This document shows, in pieces, positions 31,505 to 38,547 of a stretch of 38,547 bases of DNA. The notes beneath the pieces were generated by a model, which saw nothing but the letters and a program-made list of their open reading frames with translations, searched no databases and was not told the DNA's origin. The translations under genes were made by a program, and so were the position numbers. Numbering within the stretch: the first letter of the stretch is position 1; every line of letters begins with the position of its first letter. The stretch is from Lachnospiraceae bacterium UBA7729 (GTDB lineage Bacteria; Bacillota; Clostridia; Lachnospirales; Lachnospiraceae), in NCBI GenBank assembly GCA_002482005.1, contig DLFD01000053.1, positions 1-38,547 of the forward strand. The letters are read 5' to 3'.

Positions 31505-33181
31505 ATGAAGGATTCTGACGGAAAGATCACAGTCAGGGCATATGGAACGGCAAAACAGTTCGACAGGGGCGCTTCCCTGGGCGAGATCGCACGGCAGTTT
31601 CAGGAATATGAGCAGTATCCGATCCTGCTTGCCCGTACAGGCAGCAGGCTGAGAGAACTGGGGAGAAGCCTCAGGGATGATTCGGATGTCACATTTCTGA
31701 CCATGAGGGACAAGGCAGGACATGATACCTATGCCCGTTCGCTGGTCCTGATGATGCTGAAGGCATTCACCAACGTGATCAGGGGGGAGGAAGAGATCCA
31801 TATCTGGGTCCGTTTTGCCGTGAGTCAGGGGCTTTTCTGTACCTTCAGCGGCGAGCAGATGCAGCTTTCCCAGGAGCTCCTGGACCAGGTGAAAGCGGAG
31901 ATGGGACGTCTGGTCGACATGAAGATCCCGTTCGAGAAGCGGTCGGTCAGTACGTCGTATGCCAGAAAACTCTTCCAGAAGAGCCGCATGTATGACAAGG
32001 CCAAGCTCTTCCGCTACCGGATTACTTCGCGGACGAATGTATACAGCTTTGCCGGCTATACGGACTATAACTACGGCTACATGGTGAAAGATTCGTCATA
32101 TCTCAGGATCTTTGACCTGAGGCTCTACAAGGATGGATTCGTGCTGATGATGCCGACCATGCAGGAACCGGACAGGCTTCCGGAGTTTTCACCAGTGGAA
32201 AAGCTCTTTGAGGTGCAGAATGATTCCAGGCGATGGGGCGAGATGATGCATATCGATACTGTCGGAGACCTGAATGATCTGGTAGCGCAGGGAAAGACCA
32301 AGGAACTCATCCTGGCCCAGGAAGCATATCAGGAGAAGAGGATCGCAGAGATCGCCCAGATGATCGCGGACCAGCCAGGAAAACGTCTTGTGATGGTCGC
32401 GGGACCGTCATCCTCCAGCAAGACGACATTCAGCCACAGGCTCTCCATTCAGCTGTCCGTCCACGGACTGACGCCGCATCCGGTCCCGATGGACGATTAC
32501 TTCAAAAACCGTGAGGATACCCCTAGGGATGAGAAAGGGAACTACGACTTCGAGTGCCTCGAGGCGATCGATGTTGATCTTTTCAACAAAGATATGACCG
32601 GACTTCTGGAGGGAGAGGATGTTCAGCTGCCTTCCTTCAACTTCAAGACAGGGCAGAGGGAATATAAGGGCGATCACCTTCAGCTCGGGGACCGGGACAT
32701 CCTGGTCATCGAAGGTATCCACGGACTGGATGACCGCCTGACCGTCAGCCTGCCGAAGGAGAGTATGTTCCGGATCTATATCTCGGCGCTCACACAGCTG
32801 AACATCGACGAGCACAACAGGATCCCGACCACGGATGGCAGACTGATCCGCCGCATCATCCGCGACCAGAGGACAAGGGGGACAAGCGCGAAGAACACCA
32901 TAGCCATGTGGGACAGCGTGAGGAGAGGTGAAGAAAATTACATCTTTCCGTTCCAGGAGAGTGCGGATGTCATGTTCAACTCCGCCCTGATCTACGAACT
33001 TGCAGTCCTGAAGATCTATGCGGAACCGATGCTGTTCGCCGTCGGGGAGGATGATCCTGAGTATACGGAAGCAAAGAGACTTCTGAAATTTCTGGACTAT
33101 TTCCTTCCCATCCCGGCCGATGACATTCCGAAGAACTCTCTGGTAAGAGAATTCATAGGCGGGGGAACATTCCTGGCCTGA
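31505..33181 (+). CDS. Nucleoside (uridine-type) kinase with ThrRS-like N-terminus
   Basis: A 558-residue protein. ATG 31505 follows AAAGGCGG; the frame from 31448 would overlap trmK. The N-terminal part (about 1-270) resembles the TGS and editing-like portions of threonyl-tRNA synthetase (KITVRAYGTAKQFDRG; RSLVLMMLKAF; DYNYGYMV). The C-terminal part is a uridine kinase/phosphoribulokinase-type P-loop kinase with Walker A GPSSSSKTT, PMDDYFKNREDTP and VIEGIHGLD. This fusion is widespread in Firmicutes and Bacteroidetes and annotated as nucleoside kinase. It probably salvages uridine or cytidine; why the ThrRS-like part is retained is unclear. It ends the dgt-dnaG-trmK gene group. Confidence 0.88.
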   Translation: MKDSDGKITVRAYGTAKQFDRGASLGEIARQFQEYEQYPILLARTGSRLRELGRSLRDDSDVTFLTMRDKAGHDTYARSLVLMMLKAFTNVIRGEEEIHIWVRFAVSQGLFCTFSGEQMQLSQELLDQVKAEMGRLVDMKIPFEKRSVSTSYARKLFQKSRMYDKAKLFRYRITSRTNVYSFAGYTDYNYGYMVKDSSYLRIFDLRLYKDGFVLMMPTMQEPDRLPEFSPVEKLFEVQNDSRRWGEMMHIDTVGDLNDLVAQGKTKELILAQEAYQEKRIAEIAQMIADQPGKRLVMVAGPSSSSKTTFSHRLSIQLSVHGLTPHPVPMDDYFKNREDTPRDEKGNYDFECLEAIDVDLFNKDMTGLLEGEDVQLPSFNFKTGQREYKGDHLQLGDRDILVIEGIHGLDDRLTVSLPKESMFRIYISALTQLNIDEHNRIPTTDGRLIRRIIRDQRTRGTSAKNTIAMWDSVRRGEENYIFPFQESADVMFNSALIYELAVLKIYAEPMLFAVGEDDPEYTEAKRLLKFLDYFLPIPADDIPKNSLVREFIGGGTFLA

Positions 33182-33243
33182 TCCTGGGGTGAGCATACCG
33201 GATGCGCGAAACCTGGGCACAAGAGACCGGCAGTGCCTTTCCT

Positions 33244-33321
33244 GCATACGTATGCGGGCAGCTTTGCATACGTATGCGGTCAGTTCTGCATACGTATGCG
33301 GTCAGCTCTGCATACGTATGC
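33244..33321. repeat. Four 12-bp palindromes at exact 22-bp spacing
   Basis: The perfect palindrome GCATACGTATGC occurs at 33244, 33266, 33288 and 33310, embedded in a 22-bp repeat. Degenerate half-copies continue near 33333 and 33358. Two helical turns between sites would put bound dimers on one face of the DNA. The array ends about 65 bp before the rnpB -35 box. Function unknown. Confidence 0.92.
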
Positions 33322-33387
33322 GATCAGTTCTATCCGTATATGCGGGCATATCTTTCTGCATGCGTGGGCTTGGAGTATATGATACGC

Positions 33388-33417
33388 TTGCAAAAAGACC
33401 GCTGTCTGTGTTAGAGT
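33388..33417 (+). promoter_or_regulatory. rnpB promoter
   Basis: TTGCAA (33388-33393), 18 bp, TAGAGT (33412-33417), placed directly before the RNA 5' end. Confidence 0.65.
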
Positions 33418-33421
33418 GCTC

Positions 33422-33768
33422 ATGTAAGCAGGACAGACGGTCGCTGCCGGCAGGCCGAAAGGTGCCGGGAGAGGAAAGTCCGGGCTTCACAGGGCAGGAT
33501 GCCGGATAACGTCCGGTGGAGGCGACTCCCAGGAAAGTGCAACAGAAATATACCGCCGGGTCTTCCCGGTAAGGTTGGAAGGGCAGTGTAAGAGACTACC
33601 GCCCGTCTGGCAACAGACGGGGCACATGCAAACCCCATCCGAAGCAAGGCCGTAACGAAGCATATGGCTGCCCGTCAGCTTCAGGTAGGCCGCTTGAGTT
33701 CACCGGCAACGGTGAATCTGGATAGATGGCCGTCCACGACATAACCCGGCTTATCGTCCTGCTTACAT
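33422..33768 (+). ncRNA. rnpB: RNase P RNA
   Basis: The catalytic RNA that trims tRNA 5' ends. The P1 helix is formed by GTAAGCAGGAC (33424-33434) and GTCCTGCTTAC (33756-33766). Conserved blocks are present in order: GAGGAAAGTCCGGGCT, ACAGAAATATACCGCC, GGTAAGGTTGGAAGGG, GCAAACCCCATCCGAAGCAA and GGCCGTCCACGACATAACC. The length of about 345 nt is normal for bacteria. I cannot assign the structural class with certainty. Confidence 0.96.
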
Positions 33769-33841
33769 CTAAAATCGTTCTGTTATCTTCAGGAAAGTTC
33801 TTAAGGAATTCTTCATAATTTCCTACTGCGATTCCACATTA

Positions 33842-33869
33842 TTCAAAAATCCGTCCGTGCTATGATACT
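33842..33869 (+). promoter_or_regulatory. Candidate promoter for the large surface protein
   Basis: TTCAAA (33842-33847), 16 bp, GATACT (33864-33869), about 120 bp before the start at 33989. The 3' flank of rnpB up to here is A/T-rich and shows no clear terminator. Confidence 0.4.
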
Positions 33870-33988
33870 GATATCAGAAGGGGTTTCCGCCCGCGTGACA
33901 TCCGTGAAGCTTCCTGTTTTTCCGGATCGCTGTCAATAGACGGATGGGGCGGCGCCCTGCTTCAGAAAAGAAAGTAGAGGTTGGAGCT

Positions 33989-36900
33989 ATGAGAAGAAGA
34001 AGGCAGATGCTCGGTCTGGCTGCAGCGCTTGTGTTTGCGGCAGCCGGTAATATTTCTGGATACGCTGCGCCTGTGCTGTATGATGAGACAGCGGATGCAT
34101 ACTATGGAGGCCAGGCACTGAACTTTGATGCGGGGACTCCGATGATCTACCCGGGAGATGCGATATTCGGTCCCATTACGGTCTATCTCGGAGCAGAGAA
34201 TGCGGAAGCCGGGCAGGCGGAGGCTCTCGGCACGGATGATGCAGGTACTACCTACTGGGTGAACAACTCAGCTGCTGTCTATGAGGTAACAGATGCGACG
34301 CCTCAGGCGGAAGCGGCAGAGCCTCAGACGGAGATGGTCCAGCAGGTTGATGAGGCCGGAAACCCGGTCTATGATGAGGCCGGGAATCCGGTCATGGTCC
34401 CTGAGGAGACAGGCGGAGAGGACACCGGAACGGAAGCCGGAAGAATCTTCCTGATGGACCCTGTGGGATATACGGTAGAGGTGATCGGAGGAACTTCATC
34501 CGGTGATTACGGGATGGAGGACCCGTCTGTTTCCAGTCTGACAGTGACAGCTGCAGACGGAAGTACTTATGAAGTGACGCCGGATGCCATGTATTATCCG
34601 GAGGGCAGTACGGTAACACTGTATGCAGGTCCGGCTCCGGACGGACAGCAGTTTTCGGGATGGACTGTCTCCAGGCTAGGAGATGATGGCAGTATTCAGC
34701 CTGTTGATGATGTGAATGCCCTGAACTTCCCGGGGATCAGCTCTGACAGCATCCTGACGGACCAGCTGACATTCACCATGGGCAGACCGGGACATGTCCT
34801 CATCTTCTCGGCACAGTATGCGCAGGCAGTGCCACAGACAGAGGCAGTGCCACAGACAGAGGCAGTGCCACAGACAGAGGCAGCTGCTGACCAGGGCTCT
34901 GAGGAAGATGTTTCTGGTGAGGAGAACCCTGTGGAAGAGGCTCCTTCAGAAGAGCCGGCTCAGGACGGGCAGCAGGATATCATCGCTGTGAACCCTGAAG
35001 ACGGAACTTCGGAAGAAGTGCCGGAAGATGGAATACCGGAAGACACCGCAGATCAGCAGGCTGCTCCGGAAGAATCGGGATATGTGCCGAATATCTATGT
35101 CACATTCGTAGGAAGCGACCTTACGGACAATACGATCACAGCAGCCTATATGCAGGATCTGGTCATGCCGATCACGACCGCTGCTCAGAACGGCTCGGGT
35201 CAGGTATTCGATCACTGGGACGCAGGCGGAGACGAGAATGTAATATTGGAAGATCCATACGCGGCAGATACAGTCATCAGCTTTGCAGAAACACCTGCAG
35301 GGGATGTTTCAATCACTGCCGTATACGCGGATGCGCCTGCAGAAGTTCCGCAGACGGAAGCTCCGCAGGCAGAAGTTCCGCAGACGGAAGCTCCGCAGGC
35401 GGAAGTTCCGCAGACGGAAGCTCCGCAGACAGAAGTCCCTCAGACGGAAGTTCCGCAGACGGAAGTCCCGCAGACAGAAGTCCCGCAGACAGAAGTTCCG
35501 CAGACGGAAGCTCCGCAGGCGGAAGTCCCTCAGGCACCGGAGCCCGCGAAGGAGCAGTCCAAGGACAATGCAGGGGAGGAGCCGCAGCCGCCGGCAGTCT
35601 ATCGGATCACTTATGATGGAAACATCGTCACTCTTCAGGGCGTGGCAGACGCATCTGCAGTTCCGGAGGGAACGGCAGTGACGGCAGCAGCAGCCGATCA
35701 GGCAGGAAAAAACTTTACGGGCTGGAGCGTGGAGGGCTTCGATGCGCAGGCGGCAGGAATCGACCTGACGCAGAAGCAGATCAGTTTCCAGATGCCTGCC
35801 GGGAATGTGACGCTGACAGCAAATTACGCGGCAGTGACTTATCAGATCGCTACTGACGGGAACACCACCACTCTTCAGGGCGTGGCAGATGCCTCCGCGG
35901 TACCTGCAGGCACTCCGGTGACAGCGGCAGCTGCGGACCAGCCGGGCCAGGAATTCGTCAAGTGGAGCGTGGAAGGCTTTGATGCGCAGGCGGCAGGAAT
36001 CGACCTGACACAGAAGCAGATCAGTTTCCGGATGCCTTCAGCCAATGTAAAGCTGACAGCCAATTACAGAAAAGCTCTTTATTCGGTTACTTACGGACCT
36101 GGGTCCGGCAAGGCGGATCAGTACACGAAGATCTCCATAACCGACCAGTCAGGGAATGGAGTCGATCCTGATCAGATCGCAGCCGGGACAGTCCTGAATG
36201 TAACGCTGACCAATACAAGTGCCAGCGAGAATCTCACCGCTTCAAAGGCCGATGATCCGAATACAGGGGTTGATGTTACGGCCCAGGGAAGCGGTCGATT
36301 CTCCTTCACCATGCCGGCGTTCAATGTAGCGCTCACCTATTCTGCAGATGAAGCAAACACCTTCCTGGCGAATGTCACAGTAAGCAGCGGCGTGATCGAT
36401 CTTGGAGGCGGCAGGACCGTCACGAATGGTTCTTATCTGTCAGGAACAGAACTGAACGTGAGGGCGAACGATGCTCCCTCCGGGAAGGTATTCAACGGAT
36501 GGACATTGTCTGATGGAGCAAAGGCTGCTCTGAAGGATCCTTCCGCTGCCTCGACGGTCCTTGTGATCGACGGGACCCTGACGGCAGGGACGGATGTCAT
36601 CCTTACGGCAGTCTATAAGGATGTTACTTATAACCTGACCGTAGATTCCGGAAGCGGGAGCGGCAGACATACCGCAGGCAGCAGCGTACAGATCAAGGCA
36701 GAAGCTGCGAAGGCGGGGTACCGTTTCGCTGGATGGTCGCTGGTAAGCGGAAAAGGGAGCTTTGCTGATAAGAACTCGGCATCTACGACGTTTTCGATCG
36801 GTTCTGATGCAGAGGTCCGTGCGAATTATGAACTGATCCCGTATAAGATCACGGTAAAGAACGGAGAGACTTCCGGAACTTATACGATGGGACAGAAGGT

Positions 36901-37498
36901 TTCCCTGGAGGCAGCTTATCCTGCTTCCGGCAAGGAATTCGATAAGTGGACGGTCACAAGCGGCAAGATCGATATTGATGACAAGTCTTCCTACTATACG
37001 GAAGCAACTGTGAGGGCAAGCGATGCTACGATCACAGCGCTCTACAAGAACGGACCGAGCACGGATGGCAATCAGATCACAGGCCTTCAGAATGATATGG
37101 AATATCTGAAGAGTTCCACACTGACGTTCAATGCGGTCGGAGCAGGTATGGATAATCAGGACCCAAACCCGGGAGATTACCGCTACAGGCCAGCCGGATA
37201 TAAGATTGGCTCCGTGACCGGCAGCTGGAATAAGGCTCCTTATACCACATCGATGGCGATCAATCAGGTAGGGGACTATACGCTTACCGTCACCTTTGCA
37301 AAGGAATTCTTTGACGGATCTGCCTGGGTAGCAGATGGAACTACGGATGAAAAGTCCATCCTTCTGCATATCGTCAATACGCTGTCGGTTAAGACCGGGG
37401 ACAGCAGCCCGATCCTTCCGCTGGTGCTTCTTGCGGGGGCAGCTCTTGTGGTGATTATCATCCTGGTCCTTGTGCTCAGACGCAGAAACAGAAGATAA
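33989..37498 (+). CDS. Large repeat-rich cell-surface protein with TGDSSP sorting signal
   Basis: A 1169-residue exported protein. ATG 33989 (AGAGG 8 bp ahead) gives a standard signal peptide starting MRRRRQMLGLAAAL; ATG 33944 only adds a polar extension. The protein has acidic Pro/Gln/Thr/Glu linkers (VPQTEA at 34826-34879; PQTE units at 35342-35530) between beta-rich modules. These look like divergent InlB B-repeat domains (FSGWTV, FTGWSVEGF, FNGWTLSDG, FAGWSLVSG and FDKWTVTSG, each ending in an NY/VY strand). Two modules form an almost exact 80-residue duplication. The C-terminus is KTGDSSPILPL, a hydrophobic helix and LRRRNRR, like sortase-recognised tails of the TGD-x-x-P type. It is probably a wall-anchored adhesin or stalk; the ligand is unknown. 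Confidence 0.85.
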   Translation: MRRRRQMLGLAAALVFAAAGNISGYAAPVLYDETADAYYGGQALNFDAGTPMIYPGDAIFGPITVYLGAENAEAGQAEALGTDDAGTTYWVNNSAAVYEVTDATPQAEAAEPQTEMVQQVDEAGNPVYDEAGNPVMVPEETGGEDTGTEAGRIFLMDPVGYTVEVIGGTSSGDYGMEDPSVSSLTVTAADGSTYEVTPDAMYYPEGSTVTLYAGPAPDGQQFSGWTVSRLGDDGSIQPVDDVNALNFPGISSDSILTDQLTFTMGRPGHVLIFSAQYAQAVPQTEAVPQTEAVPQTEAAADQGSEEDVSGEENPVEEAPSEEPAQDGQQDIIAVNPEDGTSEEVPEDGIPEDTADQQAAPEESGYVPNIYVTFVGSDLTDNTITAAYMQDLVMPITTAAQNGSGQVFDHWDAGGDENVILEDPYAADTVISFAETPAGDVSITAVYADAPAEVPQTEAPQAEVPQTEAPQAEVPQTEAPQTEVPQTEVPQTEVPQTEVPQTEVPQTEAPQAEVPQAPEPAKEQSKDNAGEEPQPPAVYRITYDGNIVTLQGVADASAVPEGTAVTAAAADQAGKNFTGWSVEGFDAQAAGIDLTQKQISFQMPAGNVTLTANYAAVTYQIATDGNTTTLQGVADASAVPAGTPVTAAAADQPGQEFVKWSVEGFDAQAAGIDLTQKQISFRMPSANVKLTANYRKALYSVTYGPGSGKADQYTKISITDQSGNGVDPDQIAAGTVLNVTLTNTSASENLTASKADDPNTGVDVTAQGSGRFSFTMPAFNVALTYSADEANTFLANVTVSSGVIDLGGGRTVTNGSYLSGTELNVRANDAPSGKVFNGWTLSDGAKAALKDPSAASTVLVIDGTLTAGTDVILTAVYKDVTYNLTVDSGSGSGRHTAGSSVQIKAEAAKAGYRFAGWSLVSGKGSFADKNSASTTFSIGSDAEVRANYELIPYKITVKNGETSGTYTMGQKVSLEAAYPASGKEFDKWTVTSGKIDIDDKSSYYTEATVRASDATITALYKNGPSTDGNQITGLQNDMEYLKSSTLTFNAVGAGMDNQDPNPGDYRYRPAGYKIGSVTGSWNKAPYTTSMAINQVGDYTLTVTFAKEFFDGSAWVADGTTDEKSILLHIVNTLSVKTGDSSPILPLVLLAGAALVVIIILVLVLRRRNRR
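34826..34879 (+). repeat. Three 18-bp VPQTEA-coding repeats
   Basis: Three consecutive units of GCAGTGCCACAGACAGAG at 34826, 34844 and 34862, identical at nucleotide level, so probably of recent slippage origin. Confidence 0.9.
35342..35530 (+). repeat. PQTE(A/V) 15-bp coding repeats
   Basis: About twelve in-frame 15-bp units encode EVPQT/EAPQA variants, forming a Pro-rich extended spacer between surface modules. Confidence 0.9.
35605..36067 (+). repeat. Two tandem 240-bp (80-residue) duplicated modules
   Basis: Sequences 240 bp apart match closely, for example CTCTTCAGGGCGTGGCAGA at 35631 and 35871, and GATGCGCAGGCGGCAGGAAT at both copies. They encode two near-identical beta-rich modules. 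Confidence 0.88.
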
Positions 37499-37543
37499 GG
37501 TCTCCTGCTGAAAAGCAGGGAAGCAGAGCGTGAGAGAACAGAA

Positions 37544-37598
37544 AGCCCTGCTCCGGGCCATTCCTGATAAGGAACAAAGCCGGGAGCAGGGCTGCTTT
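37544..37598 (+). terminator. Terminator between convergent genes
   Basis: AGCCCTGCTCC (37544-37554) pairs with GGGAGCAGGGCT (37582-37593), with an inner TTCC/GGAA helix, followed by GCTTTTAT. The A-rich opposite flank suggests it may also work for the minus-strand gene. Confidence 0.82.
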
Positions 37599-37684
37599 TA
37601 TCTATGTGGGAGATGACAGACAGCGGCGCAGCCTTGTCGGCAGCGGATGATGAAATCGCGGCTTCCTGCGCAGCCGGTTATCTG

Positions 37685-38500
37685 TCATCCGAATCTTCGG
37701 ATGATCTCAGCGACACCACTGTGATTGTTGTCGTTCTCTGTGATATAGTCAGCGACTTCCTTCAGCATCGGAACTGCATTGCTCATGGCACAGCCGACAC
37801 CCGCATCGTGGATCATGGGAACATCGTTCTCCTGGTCACCGGCGCTGATCGTGTTTTCAATCGGGATATTCAGTCGGGCGGCCAGAAATCTCAGGGCGGC
37901 CCCCTTGTTTACTCCTTTGGCAACGATCTCAAGCAGCCATTCATTGGAGAGGAAGATGTCCATGGACTCTCCTGCACGCTCCTTCAGATACGAGCGGAAG
38001 CCGGTGACGTTGTCCGGATCAAAGAAATCCACGCCAAGAAGTTTGCAGGAAGAGGATACGGCTTCAGCAAGGTCTGGAACGATCTCGAAAGGAAGATTCT
38101 GGATGTCACAGTATTTTCGCAGGTTCCTGTTATCGGATTCTGCCAGAACAGCGGTATCCGAATAAGCCTGCAGGTGGATCCCGTACCTGCGTGCACATTG
38201 GTCTACCAGACGGATCTGATCCTGGTCAAGCGCTTTCTTGTATAAGGTTTCTTCCTTCTGGGTATCGAAGATCTGTCCTCCGTTGAAGGCACTGATATAG
38301 GTATTCGGAAGACCATAGAGGCCAAGGGATTTCATCAGACGGATCGCACCGGCAAGCGCCCTGCCAGTCGAGATCGTCAGGATGTTGCCGTCTTTCAGAA
38401 ACTGCAGGATCGCTGCTTTGTTCTCGTCTGTGAGTTTCTTATCGGTCGTGACAAGGGTTTCATCGATGTCTGTGAAAAGGATCTTACGGTTGTCTGTCAT
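37685..38500 (-). CDS. Cof-type HAD-superfamily phosphatase
   Basis: A 271-residue phosphatase of the Cof (HAD-IIB) family, which dephosphorylates small metabolites such as sugar phosphates or cofactors. Motif I is FTDIDETL with nucleophile Asp11 and acid/base Asp13; motif II is TISTGRA; the cap domain is about 85-185; motif III/IV is KGAALRF and SAGDQENDVPMI. AGGAG 8 bp upstream supports the start at 38500. The precise substrate cannot be inferred. It is convergent with the large surface protein and shares the terminator region; the window ends 47 bp upstream of it. Confidence 0.92.
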   Translation of the reverse strand: MTDNRKILFTDIDETLVTTDKKLTDENKAAILQFLKDGNILTISTGRALAGAIRLMKSLGLYGLPNTYISAFNGGQIFDTQKEETLYKKALDQDQIRLVDQCARRYGIHLQAYSDTAVLAESDNRNLRKYCDIQNLPFEIVPDLAEAVSSSCKLLGVDFFDPDNVTGFRSYLKERAGESMDIFLSNEWLLEIVAKGVNKGAALRFLAARLNIPIENTISAGDQENDVPMIHDAGVGCAMSNAVPMLKEVADYITENDNNHSGVAEIIRRFG

Positions 38501-38547
38501 GAATTGTGCTCCTGAACTTACATATTATGATGTTGGGGTCAAAAGTA

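Noticed and set aside
33244..33321. Repeat array considered as CRISPR
   Set aside because: The conserved unit is a short palindrome and the intervening 10 bp are nearly the same each time, so there are no unique spacers and no cas genes.
35342..35530. PQTE repeats considered as CRISPR or non-coding satellite
   Set aside because: They are in frame within a long secreted protein and have no spacers.
36440..37561. 373-codon open frame on the minus strand
   Set aside because: Antisense to the surface protein and running through the terminator; no protein-like features.
37604..38245. 213-codon open frame on the plus strand
   Set aside because: Antisense to the HAD phosphatase, which has all catalytic motifs and a good ribosome-binding site.

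Overview
The window looks like a chromosome segment of an anaerobic Firmicute, most likely Lachnospiraceae or a close Clostridia relative. This rests on the housekeeping gene set (comEA, comEC, dgt, dnaG, trmK, nucleoside kinase, rnpB), purine-rich Shine-Dalgarno sites, tightly overlapping genes, a pilus locus with a class B sortase, and several radical SAM enzymes. The genus is not identifiable by reading alone.

Layout. (1) 184-6918: a surface-fibre locus of class B sortase, FctA-like backbone pilin, small FctB-like protein and a large CnaB-domain tip adhesin, closed by a hairpin terminator. (2) 7290-10303: glpK, a ComEA-like lipoprotein and an OmpR-type response regulator with a strong terminator. 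(3) 10304-22268: about 12 kb of accessory DNA with an AAA ATPase, a DUF2971-like protein, a SPOUT RNA methyltransferase and a peptide-modification (RiPP-type) cluster. (4) 22269-33768: tRNA-Ala(GGC), a histidine kinase, a GerMN lipoprotein, comEC (minus strand), dgt, dnaG, trmK, a nucleoside kinase, an array of 22-bp palindromic repeats and rnpB. (5) 33989-38500: a large repeat-rich surface protein and, convergent with it, a Cof-type HAD phosphatase.

The most interesting part is 13985-22222. A 98-residue, Cys-free peptide carries five 12-residue repeats of consensus W-x-D-x-G-W-N-N-Y-S-x-x after a 37-residue leader. It lies just downstream of a small partner protein, a SPASM radical SAM enzyme and a second radical SAM enzyme. 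After a terminator and a hairpin-rich spacer come a third radical SAM enzyme, a pair of U32-family proteins resembling the UbiV/UbiU O2-independent hydroxylase pair, a GNAT acyltransferase, an acyl-activating AMP ligase and an acyl carrier protein. Most gene junctions overlap by 4-8 bp, so these look like one pathway. The model (inference) is a ribosomal peptide cross-linked at its Trp motifs, possibly hydroxylated, and N- or side-chain acylated. No dedicated protease or exporter is visible.

The response regulator and the histidine kinase plus GerMN lipoprotein look like parts of one signalling unit, so the accessory block may have been inserted between them next to tRNA-Ala. This is inference from gene order; no flanking direct repeats or integrase were found.
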